This document shows, one piece after another, positions 51,677-61,469 of a DNA stretch of 64,000 bases. The stretch covers positions 346,701 to 410,700 of the forward strand of contig NZ_JACHCC010000003.1 in the NCBI RefSeq assembly GCF_014207135.1, written 5' to 3'. The stretch is from Pedobacter cryoconitis. GTDB taxonomy: Bacteria; Bacteroidota; Bacteroidia; Sphingobacteriales; Sphingobacteriaceae. Both the position numbers and the translations under genes were made by a program. Under the pieces are notes generated by a model. That model did not search any database, had not been told where the DNA came from, and saw only the letters and a program-made list of their open reading frames with translations. Within the stretch, counting starts at the first letter, position 1. Each line of letters opens with the position of its first letter.

Positions 51677-52918
51677 ATGTCAAATGTATTAATTATCGGA
51701 GCTGGAATAGTGGGACTCAGTTCTGCTTATTACCTCCATCAGCAAGGCCATACGATTACCATTTTAGATAAAGGCGATATCACAGACAGCTGTTCCTTTG
51801 GCAACGCAGGAATGATTGTACCCAGTCATTTTGTACCCTTAGCTTCTCCCGGAATGGTGCAGCAGGGCATCCGCTGGATGTTCAACAGTAAGAGCCCTTT
51901 TTATGTCAGGCCCTCTTTGAATCCAAACCTGATCAGATGGGGCTTGAAATTCCTGAAACATGCCAATGCGGCCCATGTATCACGTGCTGCGGTTCCACTC
52001 AGAGATATCTCTCTGCTCAGTAAACAGCTTTACGAAGAACTGGCTGCTGCGCCAGACTTTGATTTTGGTCTGGAACAAAATGGTATCCTGGCTTTCTACA
52101 AAACAGAGAAAGCAGCCGAAGAAGAAGCGCATCTGGCTAAAAGTGCAGCCGAACTCGGACTTGATATGGCAGTGCTGAATCCAGCCGAATGCAAAGAATT
52201 GCAGCCAGAGCTCAATCTGGATGTACTGGGAGCAGTTCATTACCGGAATGATGGCCATGTTTATCCGCCAAAACTGATGAAGGCCTTACTCAATTACCTT
52301 GAAAAAGCCGGTGTGACTATTAAACGTGATCATGAAGTCACTCATATAGAAAGCAGCGGAACAAAAATTACGAAAGTATTTACAGGTGATTTAAGCTGGG
52401 AGGCCGATCATTATGTCCTGGCAACGGGTTCCTGGTCTCCGGCAATTGCCCGTATGATGGGATTAAAGCTCTCTATTATGCCAGGGAAAGGGTATTCTTT
52501 TATGGAAGCCGAACCGCTCGGGCGTATGACGATTCCTGCACTGCTTTGTGAAGCAAGGGTAGCGATAACCCCGATGAACGGCGGTATCCGTTATAGTGGA
52601 ACAATGGAGCTTGATCAGGTAAATAACCGGGTAAACATGCAGCGCGTCAGAGGAATTACAGAGTCTGTCTCTAAATATTTTCCTGATCTGCATCCTGAAC
52701 TTCCAGCAGAGAAGGCTATCTGGTATGGTTTCAGGCCTTCTTCGCCCGATGGCTTACCTTATATAGGCCGCAGTGCAGAAAAGGTCAATCTGATTGTGGC
52801 TACCGGGCATGGCATGATGGGGTTGAGCCTGGGGCCAGCTACGGGTTTGGTGGTCAGTCAGTTAATAGCCGGACAAAAAACGGCAGTTAACATTAGCTCT
52901 TTTTCTCCATCCAGATAG
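51677..52918 (+). CDS. FAD-dependent D-amino-acid oxidoreductase, probable cis-4-hydroxy-D-proline dehydrogenase
   Basis: A 413-residue DadA-like flavoprotein. The FAD motif VLIIGAGIVGLSSAYYL is at the N-terminus, and GFRPSSPDGLPYIGRS with ATGHGMMGLSLGPATG near the C-terminus. Members oxidize D-amino acids and pass electrons to the respiratory chain or oxygen. In this operon the expected substrate is cis-4-hydroxy-D-proline, giving the pyrroline that the DapA-family enzyme uses. It is a single-chain enzyme, unlike the three-subunit forms in some pseudomonads. Confidence 0.88.
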   Translation: MSNVLIIGAGIVGLSSAYYLHQQGHTITILDKGDITDSCSFGNAGMIVPSHFVPLASPGMVQQGIRWMFNSKSPFYVRPSLNPNLIRWGLKFLKHANAAHVSRAAVPLRDISLLSKQLYEELAAAPDFDFGLEQNGILAFYKTEKAAEEEAHLAKSAAELGLDMAVLNPAECKELQPELNLDVLGAVHYRNDGHVYPPKLMKALLNYLEKAGVTIKRDHEVTHIESSGTKITKVFTGDLSWEADHYVLATGSWSPAIARMMGLKLSIMPGKGYSFMEAEPLGRMTIPALLCEARVAITPMNGGIRYSGTMELDQVNNRVNMQRVRGITESVSKYFPDLHPELPAEKAIWYGFRPSSPDGLPYIGRSAEKVNLIVATGHGMMGLSLGPATGLVVSQLIAGQKTAVNISSFSPSR

Positions 52919-52971
52919 AATTAAATTAGCAGATAGTAACCATATTTTAACCGGTTTGCCGTTAGATCTTG

Positions 52972-53009
52972 TTGCCTGATGTCAATATTTGTATATTGAC
53001 ATCAGGCAA
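52972..53009 (+). promoter_or_regulatory. Perfect 17-bp inverted repeat before the AraC gene
   Basis: Arms 52972-52988 and 52993-53009 are exact complements around a TTGT loop, 20 bases before the AraC start. No T tract follows, so it is not a good terminator of the hydroxyproline operon. A near -7 box (AATATTTG) sits at the centre. An operator, or a leader hairpin hiding the AraC start region, are the likely roles. Confidence 0.55.
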
Positions 53010-53029
53010 ACCTAACCAAATCAACCAAA

Positions 53030-53935
53030 ATGAAAGTACTTCCGTTTACCGTGACCGTACCGGATGACAAATGTGTTTTTTCTGAGCAGATTGAACTGCC
53101 TTTTTTTTACCAGTACCTTCATCGTCATGAAGAATGGCAGATTACCTGGGTGCAAAAAGGAGAGGGAATTTTAGTGGCAGGTAACAATATGCATTCGTTC
53201 CGGCCTGGTGATATCTTCCTCATTGGTGCCAATCTTCCACATTTATTCAAATCCAACCCCGAATATTTTGCCGCTGACAGTAACAAGCAGATTAAAGCCT
53301 GCTCACTTTATTTTAGCCCCTCAGGTAATCTCGGTGCATTGTTTGGTCTGCCCGAAATGAAGCTGATGAATTCGTTCCTGAAAAAAAATAAACATGGGTT
53401 TAAAATCCCGTCTCCTTATGATAAAGAAATCTCCACAAGAATTCAGGAGGTACATAAAGCCTCAGGGATGAATGTGGTGTTTAATCTCCTTAAATTCTTT
53501 AACAGTTTACTGGCTATTCAGGAGGAAGAAACAGAGCCGCTTTGTCCTAAGTCATATTCTTCTTATATATCAGATAATGAAGGTGCAAGATTTAGTAATA
53601 TCATTAATTACATTATGCTGAATTACAACAACCAGATTGCACTCGAAGATATAGCCAAAACAGCTTATATGACCCCTCATGCTTTCTGCAGGTATTTTAA
53701 AAAACATACGGGTTATACCTTTGTTTCCTTCCTCAATGAGGTCAGGGTTAATGATGCCTGTAAAAATCTGATAGATGGAAAAAAAGCGGACTGCATTTCG
53801 GGAGTAGCCTATAAATCCGGGTTCAGCAGTATTACCAATTTTAACAGGGTCTTTAAAAGTGTAATGGGACAATCCCCAAGGGCCTATATGGATGCTTATT
53901 ATAATACAAATAAGCTCAATCTTATTTCGGTTTAG
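53030..53935 (+). CDS. AraC-family transcriptional regulator with cupin sensor domain
   Basis: A 301-residue regulator: cupin domain with YLHRHEEWQITWVQKGEG and PGDIFLIGANLPHLFKS, and a C-terminal helix-turn-helix pair ending YKSGFSSITNFNRVFKSVMG. The cupin form is that of sugar-responsive AraC proteins of Bacteroidota. It lies between the hydroxyproline operon and the second SusC/SusD locus on the same strand; the cupin type favours the latter as target. A long inverted repeat lies just before its start. Confidence 0.9.
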   Translation: MKVLPFTVTVPDDKCVFSEQIELPFFYQYLHRHEEWQITWVQKGEGILVAGNNMHSFRPGDIFLIGANLPHLFKSNPEYFAADSNKQIKACSLYFSPSGNLGALFGLPEMKLMNSFLKKNKHGFKIPSPYDKEISTRIQEVHKASGMNVVFNLLKFFNSLLAIQEEETEPLCPKSYSSYISDNEGARFSNIINYIMLNYNNQIALEDIAKTAYMTPHAFCRYFKKHTGYTFVSFLNEVRVNDACKNLIDGKKADCISGVAYKSGFSSITNFNRVFKSVMGQSPRAYMDAYYNTNKLNLISV

Positions 53936-54151
53936 CCTTGAGCATCACAAAAAGCCATTTTTCTGTATCGAATAGCTAATTTCTGCACTTCATTAATGTC
54001 ATTTTAATGTTAAAGTGTTGGATATAAACCGCACATTAAAGTTTTATAATTTCGTTCTAACCGGATCTTTAGGTACCCTTCAGTGTTGCCTAATTGTGCT
54101 GTATTATGTTTGTCTCATTCAGTATTCATTAACCAACTAATTAAAAATACT

Positions 54152-57100
54152 ATGATGAAGCAAATGTTACTAACATGGACGTTAATCGTCTGTGGTTTTC
54201 ATGTTTTTGCACAAAACAGAACAGTTCAGGGAACAGTTAAAGATGCAGTGACGAGCGAATTGCTGATCGGCGTCACAGTTAGTATTCCAAACACAACCAT
54301 TGGTGCCACTTCGGACAGTAATGGGAAGTATAAACTAACTGTTCCAGGTGTAGCTGCTACTACACTTAAATACTCCTACATTGGTTACCGGGATACCTTA
54401 ATAACCGTTATGCCATCGGTAGAGGATATGCACGTCTCGCTGAATCCGGCGTCGCAGTTTTTACAGGGTGTGGTCATTGCCGGATATACTTCACAAAGCA
54501 GAAGTAAACTGACAGGTGCTATTTCAAAAATCAATGGTGCCGATGTCAGCGCGGCCCCTGTAGCTTCACTGGATCAGGCTTTGCAGGGGCGGGTACCCGG
54601 ATTATATGTGGCTTCGGCATCCGGTCTTCCGGGAACTCCGGGTCGCGTTACCATCCGGGGGATCGGTTCTTTACAGGGGGCTAATACTAATCCCTTATAT
54701 CTCGTAGATGGTGTACCCATAGAACCCGCTTCATTTGCAGCGCTAAACCCCAATGATTTCGATTCTTACAGCGTATTAAAGGATGCAGCCTCTACTGCTC
54801 AGTATGGTTCAAGAGCTGCTAATGGTGTCATTGTCATCACGACCAAAAAAGGCCGTAACTACGAAGATGGTAAAGTCAGGATTAATTACCAGAACCAGTT
54901 TGGTTTTTCACAGGTCAATAATGCCAAATGGAATATGATGAACAGTAGCCAGCGTCTGCAATTTGAAGAAATCCTCAAAGATCCCGCGTTTCCGGGCTGG
55001 CAGTTTTCGCGTAAAAATGGATTTAATTCCAATGGATCGGCTAAAACAGAAGCTGACTATAATTACGGGGATCAGTATCTGGATAGTCTGCGAGGGATAG
55101 ATAATCAGTTGAAAAAGCACTTGTTACGAACTGCATTTAATCAGTCACATGACCTGGACATCTCGGGAGGAAATGAAAAAACAACTTATTACCTCTCCGG
55201 ATCTTATTTTCAGCAAAACGGAGTATTGCGCAATTCCGGTCTTGACCGTTATAGTCTGCGTTCCAACATTCAGCATATCAGCGGACGGTTTAAATTTGGC
55301 GTAAATGTTGGCCTGGCTTATGTAAAATCTAAAGTCACAGAAGGCGATTTTAATGTGTCAGAAACTAATCCTGTCGCTGCCCTGTACTTTTCGCTGCCTT
55401 ATGAAAACTTATTTAATCCCGATGGAAGCCTGGCTACCGGAACAAACAGATATGGAGCCAATGCACTTTCTATGTACAAGGATATTAACAGGCAGCAAAA
55501 TCAACTCAAAGCTTTAGTTTCCAGTAACCTCACTTACCAGATCGCACCAGGACTGAAATTTATGGGAAATGTTGGTCTGGATTTTCAGCAAAACCATAAT
55601 ACGACTTATATCCGTCCCGATTCCTATCTGGGCAGTCTGGTAGATCCGGGCGGATCGGGCAGTTATCAGGACCAGTACATCAACAGACTCGGGATGATTG
55701 CTACGGGAGGTCTTTTATACAATAAATCGTGGGGTAAACATGAGATAGAAGGTAACCTGTTGACAGAGATTAATAAAAATACTTTAAACAGCTCAGGATT
55801 TACCGGTTTTGGATTGATTCCCGGCATAGAGAATACGCCTTCCGGAATTACCCCCGGTACCAATGACAATGGTTTTATACCCTTGCTGAAAGGGCAGCGG
55901 TCACAAAGTGTATTGCTTTCGCAAATCGGGCTGTTCCGTTATTCCTATAATGACAGATATACCTTCACGGCCAGCCTGAGAAGAGATGGCTCTTCGCGCG
56001 TTCCTGAAGCTAACCGTTACAAAATGTTTTATGCTTTTGGCGGCAGCTGGAACATTTCGCGTGAAAACTTTATGGAAGAGTTAAAGACCATCAGCAGTCT
56101 CCGTTTACGTGCAAGTTATGGCCGTACCGGAAATGCTTCTGGTTTTGCGAGCGATTTTGGATACCGTGGTCTTTATGGGGGCTCGGGTTATGCAGGTCAG
56201 CAGGCCCTGATACCAGTTTATCCCGAAAACAGTGCCTATAACTGGGAACTCAATTATATCGGAGATATTGGACTTGAATTCGGTTTGCTGCAAGATCGTA
56301 TCAGGGGAGGAATAGACTGGTATAACAGGATTACCACCAATCTTTTCATGCAGAAACGTTTATCCTATACTTCGGGTTTCGAAAGTATAGCTACCAATGC
56401 TGGTAAGATCCGTAACAGAGGGGTAGAATTATTCCTTGAAGGCGATCTGATCCGCGAAAAAGAGCTGACACTGACGCTGGGGCTGAATTTGGCTTATAAT
56501 AAAAACAGGGTGATGTATCTGGGCGGAGAAGATCAGCTGACTACAGATCAGTATTCAGTTAATAAAATAGGTATGCCACTGGGACAGTTTAATATGGTCA
56601 GATGGGCCGGAGTAGATCCGCAGACCGGAGCACCTCAGTATCTGGATGCCTCGGGCAATATAACTAAGACATTTAACCCTGATGATGCAGTGCCTGTAAA
56701 AGGGTCTTTTGATCCGCCTTTAAAAGGGGGGCTTAATGTAAACCTGCGTTATAAAAATCTCGAGTTATCTACCTTGTTTACTTTTATCAGGGGGATGTAC
56801 CGTCTGAACACTGCTGAACTGTTCAGAACTTCAGCAGATCCTAACTACCGACAGTATAATCAGTCTGTGGATATGCTTGATATCTGGCAGAAACCAGGTG
56901 ATATCACCAATAATCCGGGCGCAGCCTATCCCCGTTATATGACTGATAGAGAATTGCAGAATGCCGATTACATTAAACTGCGCAACATCAGGTTAAGTTA
57001 TACCTTTCCTTCCATTAAAAAATTAAACGGATTGACCAGGGGGATCAAAGTATTTGTTCAGGGACAGAATCTGGTGACCTGGACTAAGTTTAAGGCTTTT

Positions 57101-57184
57101 GATCCTGAGGATGACAATAACTGGTACCAGTATGAATATCCGCTTCCACGTACGATTACTGCGGGATTAAACATTTCATTTTAA
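54152..57184 (+). CDS. SusC/RagA-family TonB-linked outer-membrane receptor (second locus)
   Basis: A 1010-residue receptor. The ATG at 54152 starts a proper signal peptide (VFAQ junction); an upstream in-frame TTG at 54083 is not used. Carboxypeptidase-regulatory domain (VQGTVKDAVTSELLIGVTVS), plug with LYLVDGVPIEPA and ASTAQYGSRAANGVIVITTK, and a barrel ending TAGLNISF with C-terminal Phe. The SusD partner begins 17 bases later. Cargo is probably a glycoside, judged from the downstream enzymes. Confidence 0.95.
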   Translation: MMKQMLLTWTLIVCGFHVFAQNRTVQGTVKDAVTSELLIGVTVSIPNTTIGATSDSNGKYKLTVPGVAATTLKYSYIGYRDTLITVMPSVEDMHVSLNPASQFLQGVVIAGYTSQSRSKLTGAISKINGADVSAAPVASLDQALQGRVPGLYVASASGLPGTPGRVTIRGIGSLQGANTNPLYLVDGVPIEPASFAALNPNDFDSYSVLKDAASTAQYGSRAANGVIVITTKKGRNYEDGKVRINYQNQFGFSQVNNAKWNMMNSSQRLQFEEILKDPAFPGWQFSRKNGFNSNGSAKTEADYNYGDQYLDSLRGIDNQLKKHLLRTAFNQSHDLDISGGNEKTTYYLSGSYFQQNGVLRNSGLDRYSLRSNIQHISGRFKFGVNVGLAYVKSKVTEGDFNVSETNPVAALYFSLPYENLFNPDGSLATGTNRYGANALSMYKDINRQQNQLKALVSSNLTYQIAPGLKFMGNVGLDFQQNHNTTYIRPDSYLGSLVDPGGSGSYQDQYINRLGMIATGGLLYNKSWGKHEIEGNLLTEINKNTLNSSGFTGFGLIPGIENTPSGITPGTNDNGFIPLLKGQRSQSVLLSQIGLFRYSYNDRYTFTASLRRDGSSRVPEANRYKMFYAFGGSWNISRENFMEELKTISSLRLRASYGRTGNASGFASDFGYRGLYGGSGYAGQQALIPVYPENSAYNWELNYIGDIGLEFGLLQDRIRGGIDWYNRITTNLFMQKRLSYTSGFESIATNAGKIRNRGVELFLEGDLIREKELTLTLGLNLAYNKNRVMYLGGEDQLTTDQYSVNKIGMPLGQFNMVRWAGVDPQTGAPQYLDASGNITKTFNPDDAVPVKGSFDPPLKGGLNVNLRYKNLELSTLFTFIRGMYRLNTAELFRTSADPNYRQYNQSVDMLDIWQKPGDITNNPGAAYPRYMTDRELQNADYIKLRNIRLSYTFPSIKKLNGLTRGIKVFVQGQNLVTWTKFKAFDPEDDNNWYQYEYPLPRTITAGLNISF

Positions 57185-57201
57185 ATATCAAATCAGAAAC
57201 A

Positions 57202-58629
57202 ATGAATCTATATCATATTTTCAGTACAAGAATTATACAATTACTACTGATCTCTACTTTATTATTTACCGTTTCCTGCAATAAAATGCTGGACCTGAAA
57301 CCTACGGATCAGGTCGAAGAAGCTGATGTTTTCTCTTCTGTTGAAAAACTGGAACGGGGCGTACTAGGTGTTTATGAAGGCTGGTACCCTGAATATACTA
57401 TCAGAATCGGGTCGTTGATGGCTGATGAATGCAGAATCGGATTGCGAAATTCAGGTGTTCTGGCAGCTGGACAGAACCTTTTCCGCTGGACGTATTCCTC
57501 GGGTGATGATGAAGTCCTTGCACCCTGGAAAAATGGCTACCAGGTCATAGACCGGGTTAACCGGTTATTGAAAGGCCTGCCGAAAGTGCCCGCGAAAAAT
57601 GAGACAGAGGTCAAAAAAATCAATACACTAAAGGGAGAGCTATTAGCTGCAAGAGCTTACGCACATTTTGCACTGTACCAGGTTTATGCTTATTCGGGAG
57701 TCTATGATCCCAATGCACCTGCTGTACCGTATATGGTAACGTCTGCTATTGCCAGTCAGCCTTCCCGTCCCAAAGCAGCTGAATTTTTTACGCTATTCTG
57801 GAAAGATTTAACCGAAGCAGAGCCCCTTTTAACAGAAAACACTAATCTCCGGATGGGATTAAATGCTTCTTACGCCCTGCATGCGAGGGCTGCCTTATAC
57901 ACTAAAAACAATAAAGAAGCTGTTTTATATACAACAAAGGTAATCAATCAGCTACCACTGTCCGGATTTTCCGATTTTCCTATGATCTGGAAAGACCAGA
58001 GTAACGCAGAAGTGATATTTAAACTAAAAAGGACTAATATCAGTATCATGCGTCCTGGCGATATCTTTTATAATATAGCGGCTTCCAGGATATTGTATGC
58101 ACCTGCTATCGGGCTGATGAACCAATACGATCCGGTAAATGACGTGAGATATACGAGCTGGTTCAGAACTGATCCCTCACTGACTGCTCAAGGAGATCTT
58201 CCCGAGGTGATCACCAAATATGAAGGTACCGACGGCGCACAGAACAGGAGTGATCTGAAAATATTCAGAACAGGAGAAATGTACCTGATCCGTGCCGAAG
58301 CTGCCTTAAATAATGGGGATCATGCTACTGCTGCAAATGACCTGAATAGTCTGCGGACAGCGCGGATTAAAGGCTACCAGTCTGCCCATTTTACCAGTAC
58401 TGCAGAACTTCAGTCAGCTATTCTAAATGAACGTTATAAAGAACTGCCTTATGAAGGGCACCGGTATTTCGATCTGAAAAGATTAAACAAACCTGTTTCA
58501 CGGATGATCGAAGATGCTCAAAACCCATATCAGGTTTTGGCAACTGAGGCTTTACATTATCAGCTGCCTATACCACAGGCCGAAGTACTTGCTAATCCGA
58601 ATATCAGACCAAATAATAAAGGCTGGTAA
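57202..58629 (+). CDS. SusD/RagB-family glycan-binding lipoprotein (second locus)
   Basis: A 475-residue lipoprotein with lipidation Cys26 (LLFTVSCNKMLDL). It shows the SusD end pattern LNERYKELPYEGHRYFDLKR, typical of the RagB/SusD C-terminal domain. Partner of the SusC upstream. A long hairpin follows the stop. Confidence 0.94.
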   Translation: MNLYHIFSTRIIQLLLISTLLFTVSCNKMLDLKPTDQVEEADVFSSVEKLERGVLGVYEGWYPEYTIRIGSLMADECRIGLRNSGVLAAGQNLFRWTYSSGDDEVLAPWKNGYQVIDRVNRLLKGLPKVPAKNETEVKKINTLKGELLAARAYAHFALYQVYAYSGVYDPNAPAVPYMVTSAIASQPSRPKAAEFFTLFWKDLTEAEPLLTENTNLRMGLNASYALHARAALYTKNNKEAVLYTTKVINQLPLSGFSDFPMIWKDQSNAEVIFKLKRTNISIMRPGDIFYNIAASRILYAPAIGLMNQYDPVNDVRYTSWFRTDPSLTAQGDLPEVITKYEGTDGAQNRSDLKIFRTGEMYLIRAEAALNNGDHATAANDLNSLRTARIKGYQSAHFTSTAELQSAILNERYKELPYEGHRYFDLKRLNKPVSRMIEDAQNPYQVLATEALHYQLPIPQAEVLANPNIRPNNKGW

Positions 58630-58650
58630 GCGATTCATTTACAGTTTATT

Positions 58651-58691
58651 CAAACAAAAATGTTACCCGATACAGGTAGCATTTTTGTTTG
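58651..58691 (+). terminator. Terminator after the second SusD gene
   Basis: A 17-bp stem with one G-U pair (58651-58667, 58675-58691), a 7-base loop, and a T-rich right arm (ATTTTTGTTTG). It separates the transporter pair from the enzymes downstream. Confidence 0.82.
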
Positions 58692-58734
58692 TCAGGCTTA
58701 GCGAATTCGTTAACTTGTTCTAATAAACCAAATT

Positions 58735-60117
58735 ATGAGAAAAGCTAAATCGATACTTCTAAGTTTTGTAGTTATTCCGGTAATTTTTCTTCATTCATTC
58801 AGGAGTAGTGCACAATCCACAAAATCAGGACAAAACCTTTTTGACGGTAAAACTTTAAAAGGCTGGAAAAGACTGGCTGGCACAGCCGATTATAAAGTCG
58901 AAAATGGTGTTATCGTAGGAACCACAGTAATCAATTCCGGTAATACCTTTCTGGTGACCGAGAAAGAATACGGCGATTTTATCCTGGAACTGGATGCTAA
59001 AATAGAAAGTCCGTTAAGTAATTCCGGCATCCAGGTAAGAAGTCATTATGGAAGTGATGGACACCCCGGAAGAGTTTACGGAAGACAGGTTGAGATTGAT
59101 CCTTCCCAGCGCAGCTGGTCTGGAGGGATTTACGATGAAGCCCGGCGTGACTGGTTATATCCTTTGGACCTCAATCCAAAAGCAAAATCTGCTTTTAAAG
59201 TGGGAGAGTATAACCATATCAAAGTAGAGTGTATCGGTAATTCCATGAAAACCTGGATTAATAATATACCAGTAGCTTATGTGGTAGATACCATAGATCA
59301 TCAGGGTTTTATTGGTTTGCAGGTACATGGTATTTCTACGCAGGAACAAGCAGATAAAAAAGTATACTTTAAAAATATCAGAATTAAAACCACTGATTTA
59401 AAACCAACTCCTTTCCCGGCCGATATATATGTCGTTAATTATGTACCGAATACGTTAACGCAGGATGAAAAACAGCATGGCTGGAAACTGTTATTCGATG
59501 GTAAATCGCCTGCTGGCTGGAGAAGTGCGAAAAATGCAGCATTTCCTGCCAAAGGCTGGGAAATTGAAAACGGAACAATAACTGTCTTGTCATCCGAAGG
59601 AAAAGAAGCCGCTAATGGAGGCGACATTGTGACTAAAGATTTGTACAGCGTATTTGATCTTTCTTTTGAATTTAAGCTTTCACCAGGAGCCAACAGTGGG
59701 GTGAAGTATTTTGTAACACTGGATGAAAAGACTGAAGGGTCTGCAATTGGACTGGAATATCAGATACTGGATGATGAATTACATCCTGATGCTAAATTAG
59801 GGCGTGACGGAGACCGTACGCTGGCTTCTTTGTACGATCTGATTACCTCAGACAAACCCAAACGTTTTATCCGTCCAATCGGTGCATGGAATACCGGCAG
59901 AATAGTGGTTTATGCAGATAACAAGGTTGAACATTACCTGAATGGGGTTAAAGTACTTACTTATGTACGCGGATCAAAGGAATTTAAGGACCTTGTTGCC
60001 ATCAGTAAATATCATATCTGGCCCGACTTCGGTTTAGCCCGGGCGGGGCATATCCTGTTGCAGGATCATGGAAATACAGTGTCTTTCAGAAGTATTAAAA
60101 TTAAAGCCGGCAAATGA
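58735..60117 (+). CDS. Two-domain DUF1080 protein (3-keto-glycoside hydrolase family)
   Basis: A 460-residue exported protein with a signal peptide ending near residue 27. It holds two copies of the DUF1080 concanavalin-like fold, each opening with the same turn: LFDGKTLKGWKRLAG and LFDGKSPAGWRSAKN. DUF1080 enzymes are known to cleave 3-keto-disaccharides. The next gene, overlapping by 4 bases, encodes a Gfo/Idh/MocA oxidoreductase of the kind that makes 3-keto sugars, which supports the role. Confidence 0.87.
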   Translation: MRKAKSILLSFVVIPVIFLHSFRSSAQSTKSGQNLFDGKTLKGWKRLAGTADYKVENGVIVGTTVINSGNTFLVTEKEYGDFILELDAKIESPLSNSGIQVRSHYGSDGHPGRVYGRQVEIDPSQRSWSGGIYDEARRDWLYPLDLNPKAKSAFKVGEYNHIKVECIGNSMKTWINNIPVAYVVDTIDHQGFIGLQVHGISTQEQADKKVYFKNIRIKTTDLKPTPFPADIYVVNYVPNTLTQDEKQHGWKLLFDGKSPAGWRSAKNAAFPAKGWEIENGTITVLSSEGKEAANGGDIVTKDLYSVFDLSFEFKLSPGANSGVKYFVTLDEKTEGSAIGLEYQILDDELHPDAKLGRDGDRTLASLYDLITSDKPKRFIRPIGAWNTGRIVVYADNKVEHYLNGVKVLTYVRGSKEFKDLVAISKYHIWPDFGLARAGHILLQDHGNTVSFRSIKIKAGK

Positions 60118-61469
60118 AATCATCACGTCGTTTATTTATTAAACAAGCAGCTTTAACCGGAGCCGGTGTATTGGTTGCAAAGGTTGGCTGGACTGCAAAA
60201 AGTTACAGCAGGATCATGGGTTCGAATGATAGGGTAAATGTTGGGGTTATTGGTTTTTCCGACAGACATAAAAACTCGCATCTGCCCAGTTTTATGAATC
60301 ATTATAAGGAACTGAATTTTGATATTGTGGCTGTGTCTGATCTATGGAGTAAGAGACGGGAAGAAGGAGTAGCTACCTGGAAAGGTAAAATGGGGCATGA
60401 TATCATTGGTTGTAGAAATAATGAAGAGTTATATGATCAGAAAACAGTGGATGCTGTTTTTATAGGGACAGCAGATTTTCAGCATGCCAGACATACTATC
60501 GAAGCTGTAAGAGCGGGCTGTGATGCCTATGTAGAGAAACCTTTTGCAGAGACCATGGAGGACAACCGTGCTGCGTTAAAAGCGGTTAAAGAAAGTGGTA
60601 AAATTATCCAGATAGGTTCACAGCGAAGAAGCGGATCGAATTATCAGGCCGCAAATGATTTTATAAAATCCGGCAAATTCGGACCTATTACAATGGTCGA
60701 ATTAGCCTGGAATGTAAACCAGCCTGACCGGTGGCGCAGACCAGCTTTGGTTGGACAACTCAAAGAAGAAGATACAGATTGGAAAAGGTTTATCTTAAAC
60801 AGGCCTTACGAAAACTTTGACCCCAGAAAATATTTGGAATACCGGCTGTTCTGGCCTTATTCTTCAGGTTTGCCGGGGCAGTGGATGAGTCATCAGATAG
60901 ATACTGTACACTGGTTTACAGACCTGAAGCATCCGCGTAGTGTCGTTGCCAATGGTGGAATCTATGCCTGGAAGGATGGACGGAAAAACTGGGATACACT
61001 CACAGCTGCATTTGATTATGGCCCTTTGAATGATCTGACCAGCGGTTTTCAGGTCACTTTTGCTTCGCGGATGCATAACGGAGATGATGATCCTTCTGAA
61101 ATATATTATTCCAATGGAGGTGAACTCAATCTGGCTACTAATAAAATTTCACCTAAAGGGGGGCTGATTAAATCTCATGCAGAAGCCATGAATATGCAGC
61201 CCAATTTATTACCTGAATTAACCCTGTCTGCTGCTGGAAAAGTAATCGCATCAGCCAATACCGGAGGGGATATACTCACCTCTAACCATGTCCGTAACTG
61301 GATGGAATGTGTCCGTAGCCGGAAACAGCCCAATGCACCCATAGAAGCAGGGTACAGTCATTCCATTGCAAATATCATGACCAATGCTGCTGTACATACA
61401 GGTTTTAAAGCAACATTTGATGCAGCTACCCAGGAAGTAATGGCAGGCGGTAAAGTCTTTAAATACTAG
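60114..61469 (+). CDS. Gfo/Idh/MocA-family oxidoreductase, exported
   Basis: A 451-residue NAD(P)-linked sugar oxidoreductase. Residues 1-25 (SSRRLFIKQAALTGAG) form a Tat-type signal, so the folded protein with its cofactor is probably exported. The Rossmann start is NVGVIGFSDRHKNSH and the EKP motif is AYVEKPFAET, its Lys being the usual catalytic residue. Periplasmic members oxidize sugars at C3. Translationally coupled (ATGA) to the DUF1080 gene. Its stop shares four bases (CTAG) with the convergent metallohydrolase. Confidence 0.9.
   Translation: MKSSRRLFIKQAALTGAGVLVAKVGWTAKSYSRIMGSNDRVNVGVIGFSDRHKNSHLPSFMNHYKELNFDIVAVSDLWSKRREEGVATWKGKMGHDIIGCRNNEELYDQKTVDAVFIGTADFQHARHTIEAVRAGCDAYVEKPFAETMEDNRAALKAVKESGKIIQIGSQRRSGSNYQAANDFIKSGKFGPITMVELAWNVNQPDRWRRPALVGQLKEEDTDWKRFILNRPYENFDPRKYLEYRLFWPYSSGLPGQWMSHQIDTVHWFTDLKHPRSVVANGGIYAWKDGRKNWDTLTAAFDYGPLNDLTSGFQVTFASRMHNGDDDPSEIYYSNGGELNLATNKISPKGGLIKSHAEAMNMQPNLLPELTLSAAGKVIASANTGGDILTSNHVRNWMECVRSRKQPNAPIEAGYSHSIANIMTNAAVHTGFKATFDAATQEVMAGGKVFKY

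Noticed and set aside
54083..54151. Upstream start of the second SusC gene
   Set aside because: It would place 23 residues before a standard signal peptide and prevent normal export.
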